A stretch of 64,000 nucleotides of DNA, from contig NZ_JAXHBQ010000001.1 in the NCBI RefSeq assembly GCF_042466115.1, forward strand, positions 2,976,001 to 3,040,000, given 5' to 3'. This document shows, piece after piece, positions 54,388 to 63,077 of this stretch; within the stretch, counting starts at the first letter, position 1; every line of letters begins with the position of its first letter. A program made the position numbers and the translations under genes. The notes under the pieces are model-generated. The model was not told the DNA's origin. It saw only the letters and a program-made list of their open reading frames with translations, and ran no database searches. Source of the stretch: SW4 sp042466115 (lineage in GTDB: Bacteria > Pseudomonadota > Alphaproteobacteria > Rhodobacterales > Rhodobacteraceae).

Positions 54388-56408
54388 TTACCCGGCGGCG
54401 CTGCGCCGTTCAGGGTGAAAGCGCGTCTGGTCGGACACCTGGAACCGGCCATTGCTGATCTTGTTGATCCGCCCTTCGCGCAGCAGGGTTCCGAAAGAAC
54501 GCAAGCCGTCTTCACGGTTGAATTCCTCGGGGTCCAGTGCGCGCACTTTCTTCATGATCTGCGGGCGCGAGAATTCCTCGGCCCCTTCCACGAAGGCGGT
54601 GTAGGCTGCGGCGGCTTCCAGCAGGTCAGGCAGCGCAGTTGCTCCCATGTTTTCCGCAAATTCGGCAAATGAATCTGCATCAGAAGGGGCTGTTGCCACG
54701 GCTGTGGCCACACGGCGCGGACGCACCGGCGTCACCGGACCATCGCTGGCGGGCTTGGGCGCGTCGACACGCTGCGAGGCGACCAGTTTCAGCGGTGCCG
54801 GACGGGGCCGTTCGGTTTGCGCTTCGCCGCGTGTTGCACGGCGCGGGCGCACGACCTGTTGCAGGTCTTCGCGGAACGCGTTTTCAGCTTCGCCATCGTC
54901 GGTCTTGTCCTCGCCCAAGGCACGGGCGGCTTCGGTCGCGGCCACGGCAGCCTTGAGCTGCGAAATGGCCTGACGGCGGCGGTTGCTTTCAGGTTCGGCC
55001 AGTTCGGCGTCTGCCTGATCCATGATCCGCGACATTGCGGCCTCGTCCTCGTCAACCGTTTCCGACAGGATCGCGCGACCACGGCGTTCGCCGCGTTGCT
55101 CTGCGACCTGGGGGCCGGTTTCGCGTTCGACTTCGGCCAGTTCTTCCATCAGCGCGGCTTCTTCCTCGGCTGACAGCGGGTCGTCATCCACATCGGCGAT
55201 ATCGACATCATCGGCACCGTCAAGGTCCGCAAGCGAGGCGGCGATGGCGATGTCGTCTTCGATCTCGTCGTCATAGTCTTCGTCGAAATCGGCCATGTCG
55301 TTGCCATCGTCTGCGGCATCGTCAACGTCTTCTTCAAGCGCACCTGCCTGCACCGCCGCATCAAACGCCGCGCGCTTCATACGCATCACGCGGGGCTGGA
55401 TCGGGGCGTCGTCAGCCGCGTCCGGATGATCTTCAGCGGTGTCGGCATCGCCCTGATCGTCTTGGGCGGGGTCCGCGGCGGGTTGATCATCCTCGGCACT
55501 TTCGTGCGCGGGTTGATCATCCGTGTCACCATCCATGAAACGGGCCACAAGATCGTCGCCGTCTGCTTCGGCGGGCGCCACATCGTCGGATGTGTCCGCA
55601 TCGTCGTCGCTGTCAGAACCGGACTGCGCAATGATGGCGGCAAGGGTGTCGTCGTCAGACCCGGCCGGTGTTTCGTCGGCTGTTTCTACCGCATCATCCA
55701 GATCGCCGGTCATGTCCGTGGCTTGCGCATCTTCCATGTCATCTGCGTCAAACGCAGCGATGGGATCAACGTCAGCCACATTTGGCGCGTGCAGGTCCTC
55801 GGCATAGTCCGCCGTTTCGCCGTCGCTGTTACCCGATCCAACTACGGCGCGGATGCGCTGTAGTTTGGCGGCAACGCTATCGGCGTCAGGATGGCTTGGC
55901 GGCGTGTGACGCAGGGCGGGGGCGGGTTGCGCCTGTTCGTCTGCGTCTTCGGCCACGTCATCCGTGTCGGGCGTTGAAATTGCCGCCTCCGAACCGTCAG
56001 CCGCGAGCACTGAGGCAGGATCATGCTGATCCGCCTCGGCCTCGGGCTGGGGGCGTTCCCGGCTGCATCTGCCGTCGCAGGCGCATCGGTGTCTGATGTG
56101 TCATGATCCGTTGCTGCCGATTGGGCAGGGGATGCCACGGGCGCGGCCAGCGCTTCGGCGGCGCGCAGCACGATGCCGCTTTCGTCGCTTCGGGCCTGAA
56201 CCGGGCGCGAAATTTCGCGCTGGGCAATCCGCGCCAACATCTCGGCGTCGGGTGTTGGGGGCTCCGCCCCGAAATACCGGTCTTCACTTGCCAGATCGCG
56301 GAAATACTCCGCAATCGCTTTCATCGTGGAGAAGGAATCGTCAAATCCCTCCAACGTGCACGAGAAAGTGCCGTAAGAAACGGTAAGAATCTTGCTTGAT
56401 TCAACCAT
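54388..56408 (-). pseudogene. Large acidic Asp/Ala-rich protein gene with a frameshift
   Basis: Two abutting minus-strand frames make one gene. From the ATG at 56408 the first encodes a conserved-looking N-terminus ([40 protein letters not shown]). Near 56055-56065 the sensible reading shifts by one base into the frame giving [18 protein letters not shown], which runs to 54388. Corrected length is about 673 residues: N-terminal domain ~1-80, an acidic low-complexity middle (~140-450), a basic stretch, and a C-terminal winged-helix-like domain (SRPQIMKKV, FNREDGLRSFGTLLREGRIN). Either a recent mutation or a sequencing error; uncorrected, the product would stop after ~188 residues. I recall similar proteins throughout Rhodobacterales; function unknown. 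Confidence 0.72.
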
Positions 56409-56547
56409 TGTGTGCTCGCTTTCTCCCAATCCCAGCGACAATCTGTTTACCATCAATTGGTTCGCAATCCGGAACAAGACCGCGTTAATAGGGGTATTAT
56501 TTCGTGACCAAACTAAGGAATGTTTCCCGAATGGCGGTTAATCCTGC

Positions 56548-57210
56548 ATGACGTCCCCTGTTGTTCACAAATCGGAACCAGTCACGCTGGTCGGTGGAGG
56601 CGTGTTTAGCGCGGATGATCTTACTTTGGCGTTAAAACATGCGCCATGGTTGGTGGCTGCGGACGGTGGCGCGAATGCACTTGTGGGGCATGTGCCGCCG
56701 CCCGTTGCGGTGATTGGCGACCTTGATAGCCTGTCAAATAAGGCCAAAGCGGCGTTTGCCAAGGTGCTGCACGATGTTGCGGAACAAGACACCACCGATT
56801 TCGAGAAATGCCTCACCCGAATCACCGCGCCCGTGATCCTGGCCGTCGGGTTTACCGGCGGGCGGCTTGATCACACGCTTTCAACCCTCAACAACCTTGC
56901 GCGTTACCGCGACCGCCCGGTGATCCTGATCGGGCCGGATGACATCAGTTTTCTGGTGCCGCACAGCAAGATCACCCTAGATTTGCCCGTGGCGACCCGT
57001 TTGTCGTTGATGCCCCTGTCGGACGCGCGGGTTGATACAAATGGCCTGCGCTGGGAGGTCACGGACGCCGCCCTGCATCCCGCCTGCGCCGTCAGTATTT
57101 CAAACGAAACCAGCGCGCCGCAGGTCACCATTCACGCGATGGGGCCGGTGTTGATCACTCTGCCGCAGGGGGCGCTGGCAGCCGCGATAACCGCTGTTCG
57201 CGCAGGATAA
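56548..57210 (+). CDS. thiN: Thiamine pyrophosphokinase
   Basis: Transfers pyrophosphate from ATP to thiamine to make ThDP. The 220-residue protein has the family motifs VAADGGANAL, VIGDLDSLS, EQDTTDFEKCL and GFTGGRLDHTLSTLNNL, which bind ATP and Mg. The C-terminal domain contains the beta-sheet part. It is convergent with the DMT gene, overlapping its 3' end by 56 bases, an unusually long overlap. Confidence 0.93.
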   Translation: MTSPVVHKSEPVTLVGGGVFSADDLTLALKHAPWLVAADGGANALVGHVPPPVAVIGDLDSLSNKAKAAFAKVLHDVAEQDTTDFEKCLTRITAPVILAVGFTGGRLDHTLSTLNNLARYRDRPVILIGPDDISFLVPHSKITLDLPVATRLSLMPLSDARVDTNGLRWEVTDAALHPACAVSISNETSAPQVTIHAMGPVLITLPQGALAAAITAVRAG

Positions 57211-58063
57211 CGTAAAGCCCCGCCGCGATCGTGACGGCAATCCCGAGCGCCGCCAGCCCGTTGGGCAAGTCGCGAAAGATCAGCCAGCCGATCACCGTCG
57301 CAATCGGAATTTCCAGATATTGCATCGGCGCAAGCGTGGCCGAGGGGGCAAAGCGCAGGCTCCATGTCATGAGCAGATGCGCCATGGTTCCCAGCACACC
57401 CAGCAACCCCAACAGCACCCAGTCGCCCCCCGCGGGCATCGCAAGTGTCAACGCTGGAACCTGCGCAAACAGCGCCATCAGGGGCACGAGGATTACCAGC
57501 GCCATCACCCCGCTGGTGGCTTGCAGGGCGATGGGATCAACGGATTTGGCAATCTGGCGCGTCACGAGCATGAACAGCGCAAACACCACAGCAACCAGCA
57601 GCGGCAACAGGGCCGGCGCGCCAACTTCGGCAAAGTTCGGCTGGACCACCAGCAAGGTGCCGCCAAACCCGACCATACAGGCGATCAGCCGGTGCGGGCC
57701 AATTTCCTCGCCCAGCACGTATTTGCCCAGCAGCAGCATGATGAACGGCATCACAAAGGCAATCGCCACCGCATCCGCCAGCGGCAAATACCGCAATGAC
57801 GTGAACATCGCCCCGATTCCGACGATATGCAGCACCGTGCGCAGGGCCGTGAGTGCGGCGATCCGGCGGGTCGTGCGCAGGGTGGCGCCCATGATCATGA
57901 CCAGCGGCAAAAGAACCAGCGCCTGCACCCCGAACCGCGTCAGGATCAACTGCCCCAGCGACACGGTATCGCCCAACACCTTGGCCAATGAATCCCCCAA
58001 TGGCGCAAGGATGCAAAAGCCAAGCATCAACAGGATGCCAAGAAAGGGGCGGTCAGCGGTCAT
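57155..58063 (-). CDS. DMT-superfamily (EamA) transporter, left flank of Rhs array
   Basis: A 302-residue ten-span carrier beginning MTADRPFLGILLMLGFCILA. Repeat signatures include FVMPFIMLLLGKYVLGEEIGPHR and LAPMQYLEIPIATVIGWLIF. It is paralogous to the gene at 63078, with shared segments such as LMLGFC, SATLAP-(L/M)-(H/Q)-YLEI and GEEIGP/GDEVGP. Same orientation, with the Rhs array between. Substrate unknown. Confidence 0.9.
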   Translation of the reverse strand: MTADRPFLGILLMLGFCILAPLGDSLAKVLGDTVSLGQLILTRFGVQALVLLPLVMIMGATLRTTRRIAALTALRTVLHIVGIGAMFTSLRYLPLADAVAIAFVMPFIMLLLGKYVLGEEIGPHRLIACMVGFGGTLLVVQPNFAEVGAPALLPLLVAVVFALFMLVTRQIAKSVDPIALQATSGVMALVILVPLMALFAQVPALTLAMPAGGDWVLLGLLGVLGTMAHLLMTWSLRFAPSATLAPMQYLEIPIATVIGWLIFRDLPNGLAALGIAVTIAAGLYVILREQRLSRLPAPPAAE

Positions 58064-58121
58064 TCGGGCAAGCTAGCGAGAGGACGCAGGCAGGGCAATA
58101 TGGGAGGAGCACGACAAACCG

Positions 58122-59135
58122 TTGGATGAACGCGCCTCGCCCCACCCCGATGTGCGGCTGGTGGAGGGGGTAGCCAGCCACCTGCACCACGACCAGCTCG
58201 GCTCGGTTGTGATGATCACCGACAGCGCGGGGGCCAGGGCGCAGCAGGCGCAATATGCGCCGTTCGGGGCCGTCGTCTTTGCGCAAACCTACGTCCCCGC
58301 CGTCGCCCCCGAGGCACGCGGTTTCATCGGCGAACGTTTTGATGCGGACGCCGGCCTGCAATACCTTAACGCCCGCTACTACGACCCCGAACTGGGGCTG
58401 TTCCTGCAACCGGACTGGTTCGAGGTGACCGAGGCTGGGGTCGGGACGAACCGGTATGCTTATAGCCTCAACGATCCGGTGAACAAGTTGGACCCGAATG
58501 GCAACAATGCTGAGAACCCGACTTGGTTTGATAGGTTCGTTAATTCCATTGGCCGAGGTTTCGAACGCTTTGCACCAGAGGGTGCATCCCAGCGGGGCGC
58601 ATTTGTAAACTCGGTCGATATCGTCGCAGACACGGTGGTGCCAGCAAACGCGGCTTGGGGGGACGCGATAGATGCAGCCGTGGACGGTAGGTACCACGAT
58701 GCAGCCCTTAACACGGGCTTGGGCGCAGCGGAGTTTGGCCTTGTTTTCGTGGGGGCGAGAGCAACTCAACCTAGGCCTAATACGCCAAAGGCAACGGCGA
58801 CTCCACCAACAACTGAGCAACCTTCGGGCGTGGTTTACCGCAGAATAAACCCTGAAACAGGTCAGTGCTATGTCGGACAATGCATCTCGGAGCAACGCTA
58901 TGTAGTTCGACAGGGAGAGCATAACAGAGCATTGGGAGTGCAGCATGATTACGATATCTTAGGCTCTGCGGAACCAGGTGTTGCCTTGGACGTCTTAGAA
59001 GAAACTTTTATCCGTCGGCTAGGTGGCCTTGAAGCTCGCGGCGGTCTACTAGGAAACATGCGTCATCAGATGAATCCGAACCGTTATGTTGGTAACGGAG
59101 GTTTAGAGAATCTACCTTACTTTTGGGAGCAATAG
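58122..59135 (+). CDS. Orphan Rhs tip A with GIY-YIG-like toxin domain
   Basis: Up to 337 residues from a TTG (GGGAGGAGC 15 bases upstream); a real start is doubtful because the Rhs core begins mid-domain at SPHPDVRLVEG. Residues ~5-128 are the Rhs repeat-associated core ending DPVNKLDPNGN. Residues ~135-225 form a linker. The last ~100 are a putative nuclease: VYRRINPETGQCYVGQC, then an arginine in QRYVVRQGEHNRA, the glutamate in VLEETFIRRLGG and NMRHQMNP, which parallels the GIY-YIG order (Y, YVG, R, H, E, N). Directly followed by an Imm26-type gene. Nuclease assignment is by motif only. Confidence 0.75.
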   Translation: MDERASPHPDVRLVEGVASHLHHDQLGSVVMITDSAGARAQQAQYAPFGAVVFAQTYVPAVAPEARGFIGERFDADAGLQYLNARYYDPELGLFLQPDWFEVTEAGVGTNRYAYSLNDPVNKLDPNGNNAENPTWFDRFVNSIGRGFERFAPEGASQRGAFVNSVDIVADTVVPANAAWGDAIDAAVDGRYHDAALNTGLGAAEFGLVFVGARATQPRPNTPKATATPPTTEQPSGVVYRRINPETGQCYVGQCISEQRYVVRQGEHNRALGVQHDYDILGSAEPGVALDVLEETFIRRLGGLEARGGLLGNMRHQMNPNRYVGNGGLENLPYFWEQ

Positions 59136-59137
59136 AC

Positions 59138-59623
59138 ATGGCTCGGAAAATCAAAAAACAGTCATGGGGAGCTGGCGATCTATTTGTTATTGAGACGCGC
59201 GATGGGCTTTTGCGCTTGGGGCAAGTGCTCGGTGCAGAGGTAAGTGCATTAAATAGCGCGATATGTGCCTACTCACTAAAAGCTTGGGACCCCAAGGTCG
59301 GCAAGCCGACCTTGGACGAAAACGATATCATTTCTGTCGGCTTTGCAACGAGAGACCTATTAGATTCAGGCGGTTGGCGTGTTGTTGGGCACCAGAATGT
59401 ACTGCCGTTTATTGAAGAGTTCGATCTTGAAACGCGTAAAGCGGAGGGTTTTGTTGGGACAAAAGTGCGAGGATCTGGACTGGTCATTCAGTTTTTAGAC
59501 GCCTGTCTCGGCCTGTTGCCTTGGGACAAAATGTTTGATCCCGAATACTTTGAAAAACTCTTGATTGACCCATCCAGAAAGCCAAAGAACCTTATCTATA
59601 AAACCAATTCCAAACGGCACTAG
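59138..59623 (+). CDS. Immunity protein A, Imm26 type
   Basis: A 161-residue protein starting two bases after the toxin stop. The N-terminal pattern KKQSWGAGDLFVIETRDGLLRLGQVLG matches the Imm26 family of polymorphic-toxin immunity proteins; the rest (WRVVGHQNVLPFIEEFD) continues it. Expected to bind and neutralise toxin A in the cytosol. Lower G+C than surrounding genes. The next Rhs fragment begins immediately after its stop. Confidence 0.8.
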   Translation: MARKIKKQSWGAGDLFVIETRDGLLRLGQVLGAEVSALNSAICAYSLKAWDPKVGKPTLDENDIISVGFATRDLLDSGGWRVVGHQNVLPFIEEFDLETRKAEGFVGTKVRGSGLVIQFLDACLGLLPWDKMFDPEYFEKLLIDPSRKPKNLIYKTNSKRH

Positions 59624-59655
59624 TAACCTATAACGGTGAAAACCGTCCTCTGTCG

Positions 59656-60885
59656 GTGCTGTGGAACGGCGTGCTGACCGAATATGTCTACGCCGCCACT
59701 GGCGCGCGGCTCAAAATGGTGACCGAGGTTGGCACGCCGGGAGAGGCTGAAACGCTGTATCTCGGTCCGCTGGAGGTCCGTGATTTTGGCACCACCAGCG
59801 CCACCCATGTCGCCACGCCCCACCCCGATGTGCGGCTGGTGGAGGGGGTCGCCAGCCACCTGCACCGCGACCAGCTCGGCTCGGTTGTGATGATCACCGA
59901 CAGCGCCGGGGCCAAGGCGCGCCAGACGCAATATGCGCCGTTCGGGGCGGTCGTCCTTGCGCAAACCTTCGACCCCGCCGTGGCCCCCGAGGCACGCGGT
60001 TTCATCGGCGAACGCTTCGATGCGGACGCAGGGCTGCAATACCTCAACGCGCGCTACTACGACCCCGAACTGGGCCTGTTCCTGCAACCGGACTGGTTCG
60101 AGGTGACAGACGCGGGCGTCGGGACGAACCGGTATGCCTACGCGGGCGGCGATCCGGTGAATTTGCGTGATCCAGGTGGGAACCAAAGTCGAGGCGGATC
60201 TGCAGTACCGAACTATTCGCACCTTCCGAGTTGGCAGCTTAACAACCAGATCATTCGAAATCTCACAGGGCAGGTCCAACTTATTAACCCAAATTACAGT
60301 GCGATGAGGCCCCCAGCCGAGCAAATTAGCCCAAGGGCGCAGCGGCGGATAATCAATGGGCTAAGACGCGATCTTCGTAGCGAACAATGGGCTCAACGGC
60401 AATCATTTGAGGCCATCAATGGACGGGAATCTCCATTGGGAAGCCATCAGGACGCAACGGTTTCCCCCATGTTAAGAGGTGTAAATCAGGGATTGAGAAT
60501 CTCTGGCCAAAGAGATGCCATCGCCTTCTTGCAAGGCAGTGCTGTTACGGGAACTCGCTACACTACTGGAGAACTTTTTAGACTTCCGAGCCAATCGGGG
60601 CCATCCCTGTCATCACGCGGGCCAAGCGCCAGTGACTATGATGTAGCAATAGCCAGCCCCAATCTCTATGCTCGAGCGGTGACGTTGCCCGGAGCTTTTA
60701 TTAGAAACTCCGGCGGAGTGGAGAGAGTCGTTAGGATCAATGAACAACAAATGCAAACTCTTGGACTAGGTAGCGTATACCGCAATGCACAAAGGGCGGC
60801 AAATAGCACAGTTGTGAATTTCGCTATTTTTAGAGACGCATCCCAAGCTTACAATTGGAGGCCGTCCTTTTTGGGGACGGACTAG
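59656..60885 (+). CDS. Orphan Rhs tip B with nucleotidyltransferase-like toxin domain
   Basis: 409 residues from the GTG at 59656, though the Rhs reading is open from 59623 (VTYNGENRPLSV), so this is a 5'-truncated Rhs C-terminus. Residues 1-~175 are Rhs repeats and core (TEYVYAATGARL; ARYYDPELGLFLQPDWF), ending DPVNLRDPGGN. The variable end contains LQGSAVTGTRYTTGELF and, after a spacer, PSASDYDVAIASPNLYARA. GS...T-G followed by SDxD is the active-site layout of nucleotidyltransferase-fold proteins. It may modify RNA or protein with nucleotides; not verified. An immunity gene starts five bases after its stop. Confidence 0.75.
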   Translation: MLWNGVLTEYVYAATGARLKMVTEVGTPGEAETLYLGPLEVRDFGTTSATHVATPHPDVRLVEGVASHLHRDQLGSVVMITDSAGAKARQTQYAPFGAVVLAQTFDPAVAPEARGFIGERFDADAGLQYLNARYYDPELGLFLQPDWFEVTDAGVGTNRYAYAGGDPVNLRDPGGNQSRGGSAVPNYSHLPSWQLNNQIIRNLTGQVQLINPNYSAMRPPAEQISPRAQRRIINGLRRDLRSEQWAQRQSFEAINGRESPLGSHQDATVSPMLRGVNQGLRISGQRDAIAFLQGSAVTGTRYTTGELFRLPSQSGPSLSSRGPSASDYDVAIASPNLYARAVTLPGAFIRNSGGVERVVRINEQQMQTLGLGSVYRNAQRAANSTVVNFAIFRDASQAYNWRPSFLGTD

Positions 60886-60890
60886 CAAGA

Positions 60891-61256
60891 ATGAAGAGTG
60901 AAGCGACCTACGCTATCGACGCTTTTGATGAACTAACCGGCTTACCGGTTGAAGAGTGGTTAAGTTCACCGAAAGATATCAAAGCCGTTGCAAAATCTCT
61001 GGGCCTTTGTGTGAAGGATTTTTGGGAGGACAACGGCGATTTTGAGATTCATCTAACAGACTTTTGCGAAAGGTGTAGCATACGAATAATCGGGGTTCCC
61101 GATTGTGAAATATGGATAGAAAATCAACAGGTTAATGATACATTTGGGCAAGATGGATACCATTTGTTGCAAATTTCAGCTCATAACCCTCAAACGCTAG
61201 ATCGTCTAAAAGAGAAGATCACCGATCGTTTTGAGTGCTTGGCAATCGACAATTAA
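60891..61256 (+). CDS. Putative immunity protein B
   Basis: A 121-residue acidic protein (MKSEATYAIDAFDELTGLP to ITDRFECLAIDN) with no recognised family. Position five bases after the Rhs toxin B stop, size, acidity and low G+C are typical of cognate immunity proteins. I placed the start at 60891 because upstream frame lies inside the toxin gene. No ribosome-binding site stronger than GCAAGA. Confidence 0.65.
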   Translation: MKSEATYAIDAFDELTGLPVEEWLSSPKDIKAVAKSLGLCVKDFWEDNGDFEIHLTDFCERCSIRIIGVPDCEIWIENQQVNDTFGQDGYHLLQISAHNPQTLDRLKEKITDRFECLAIDN

Positions 61257-61385
61257 TTCCCCTCGCCTTCCCCCAACTCATGGGGGTTAGACAGCTTTCT
61301 AACAACGTACGCCGACGCCGCCACCGGAGCGCGGCTAGTTGACGGCGTTGTCAGCCACCTGCACCGCGACCGGCTTGGCTCGGTT

Positions 61386-62339
61386 GTGATAATCACCGAC
61401 AGCGCGGGGCCCAAGGCGCGGCAGATGCAATACGCGCCGTTCGGGGCGGTCGTCCTTGCGCAAACCTACGACCCCGCCGTGCCCGCCGACGCGCGCGGTT
61501 ACATCGGTGAACGCTTCGATGCGGACGCAGGCCTGCAATACCTCAACGCCCGCTACTACGACCCCGAGCTGGGCCTGTTCCTGCAACCCGATTGGTTTGA
61601 GGTGACGGAGGTTGGAGTTGGGACGAACCGGTATGCGTATTCCGGGAACGATCCGGTGAATTTGTTGGATCCGGGGGGGAATGCGCTTTTTGATTGGTTT
61701 ATGTCTGAAGAGGAGTCACGAGAAGCTAACTATCGAGCAGCCGAAGGTTTGCAACGAAGCGCCGAACGAATACGAAACTCTGACCGTGCAGTTGATCAAC
61801 TGTTTGACATGCTTGGCTCCGATGAGCGCGACTTCACGTCTATGGGCGAGTATCTGGACAGAACCGAAATGTCGCGTGGCGAACGTGTTCGACATGATAT
61901 CGGTAGCGCATTGGAAATGGCTGTTTACGTGTTGCCGCGGCCAGGCTTAGGAGGCGGCCCCCGAGCAGTTCGGGTGCAACCGAGTCTACCCATAGGATCT
62001 CCTGCAGTCCCGGGTCGCGTGGCCACTAGAATAAACTTGGAACGTGGCGCTTGGCGGCATGTCACTGAAAGACACTTCGACCCAAGCAAGAATGCCAGTC
62101 AGTTTTCGATCGGGCAAGCCGAACTGAGGACTCTTCTTCAGAGTGAGCGTGTCATACATGCTCCCATCGCAAGAACAGCCGAAAGTTTTGGAGCTGGGAC
62201 AATCTATGTTAGAGAAGTGAATGTAGGGAGAGTAATTGGGATGGACAAATTTAATGGATTTAGGCCAACGTCTTCAATTACAGTTATGACGAACCGTTAT
62301 GGAAACCTGATCACAACTCACCCCGGATTGATGCGATGA
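61386..62339 (+). CDS. Orphan Rhs tip C with putative RNase-type toxin domain
   Basis: 317 residues from a GTG; the Rhs frame is open from about 61309 (TYADAATGARL joined directly to VDGVVSHLHRDRLGS, a ~50-residue internal deletion against tip B). The core ends DPVNLLDPGGN. A helical acidic linker (~105-190) precedes a C-terminal domain with WRHVTERHFDPSKNASQF, a glycine/valine strand region IYVREVNVGRVIGMDKF and TSSITVMTNRYGNLITTHPG. The order His, SxF, IG-x-D and Ts-x-V-x-T...T-x-PG resembles BECR-fold ribonuclease toxins. Overlaps its immunity gene by four bases. Confidence 0.72.
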   Translation: MIITDSAGPKARQMQYAPFGAVVLAQTYDPAVPADARGYIGERFDADAGLQYLNARYYDPELGLFLQPDWFEVTEVGVGTNRYAYSGNDPVNLLDPGGNALFDWFMSEEESREANYRAAEGLQRSAERIRNSDRAVDQLFDMLGSDERDFTSMGEYLDRTEMSRGERVRHDIGSALEMAVYVLPRPGLGGGPRAVRVQPSLPIGSPAVPGRVATRINLERGAWRHVTERHFDPSKNASQFSIGQAELRTLLQSERVIHAPIARTAESFGAGTIYVREVNVGRVIGMDKFNGFRPTSSITVMTNRYGNLITTHPGLMR

Positions 62340-62695
62340 ACAGTTGCAGAAATAGAGAACTAATTCGAGAGCTATTAGAAAGTCGCCAAATGTTTGCGGC
62401 TAGTAGTTATTATTCAGAAATCGAAAGTGTCATTCAAAAAAAATTCCCCGATTCCAAGTTGTTATTTCTTATTGACTATTTTCCTGAGCAAGATAGCCAG
62501 ATTTTTTGCTTATTGATTGATGGTGAGAAAATTGTTTGGGTGGAAACTGGCTTGCAACCATACCAAGCGAAATCGGCTATTATTAAGTATTCAAGCCTTG
62601 ATGGTTACCGAGAAGAATCTGGTAAACTCAAGAAAAGGAAACTTTCAGTCGCTTTGAGTTTGGCTGCCAAAGAAGGCGGTTCTCCAACATCTTAA
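62336..62695 (+). CDS. Putative immunity protein C
   Basis: A 119-residue AT-rich gene (MNSCRNRELIRELLESRQ; LLFLIDYFPEQDSQIFCLLI; basic tail KLKKRKLSVALSLAAKEGG), overlapping the toxin C stop (ATGA). No family recognised. The coupling and base composition unlike the flanking core genes support an immunity role. Confidence 0.68.
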   Translation: MNSCRNRELIRELLESRQMFAASSYYSEIESVIQKKFPDSKLLFLIDYFPEQDSQIFCLLIDGEKIVWVETGLQPYQAKSAIIKYSSLDGYREESGKLKKRKLSVALSLAAKEGGSPTS

Positions 62696-62743
62696 GCGAC
62701 CTATGTTTAAACACCATCCTTGCCAGTTTTTCTCACCGGTCTG

Positions 62744-63069
62744 CATGGCAAGGTGATGACCTATGACGGTGAAAACCGTCCGCTGTCGGTGCTCTGGAAC
62801 GGGGTGTTGACTGAATACGTCTACGCTGCCACCGGCACGCGGCTCAAGATGATCGGCGATGTTGGCACGGCATCCGAGGCGGAAACCCTTTACCTTGGCC
62901 CGCTGGAGGTCCGTGATTTTGGCACCACCGGTGCGGTCACCGTTGCCACGCCCCACCCCGATGTGCGGCTGGTGGAGGGGGTCGTCAGCCACCTGCATCA
63001 CGACCAGCTTGGCTCGGCTCAAGATGATCACCGACAGCGCCGGGGCCAAAGCGCGGCAGGCGCAATACG
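62744..63069 (+). pseudogene. Truncated, frameshifted Rhs tip D
   Basis: The core reads KVMTYDGENRPLSVLWNGVL to VSHLHHDQLGS, close to tip B. At about 63016-63022 an extra base relative to the other copies (GGCTCGGCTCAAGATG against GGCTCGGTTGTGATG) shifts the frame. Recognisable homology then ends at about 63069 (CGCAATACG), nine bases before the stop of the convergent DMT gene. No toxin or immunity gene remains. Confidence 0.85.
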
Positions 63070-63077
63070 TGCGGCCT

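Larger units (their letters stand above)
58134..63069 (+). repeat. Tandem array of four orphan Rhs tips with toxin/immunity modules
   Basis: Four copies of the 3' Rhs core lie in tandem: 58134-58505, ~59623-60182, ~61306-61682 and ~62744-63069. They share HPDVRLVEGV, SHLHxDxLGSV, GLQYLNARYYDPELGLFLQP and GVGTNRYAY, but copies A and D are cut at opposite ends and C lacks about 50 internal residues. After each of the first three cores the sequence changes abruptly to a different, more AT-rich toxin region and an immunity gene. Units repeat about every 1.5-1.7 kb. No full-length rhs, VgrG, PAAR or transposase gene is in the window. Confidence 0.9.

Noticed and set aside
56040..56070. Programmed frameshift in the acidic-protein gene
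   Set aside because: No slippery heptamer of the known type plus pseudoknot was evident; a simple indel or read error explains it better.
58134..63069. Insertion sequence or integron
   Set aside because: No transposase, integrase, attC-like folds or terminal inverted repeats; repeated units are Rhs coding sequence.
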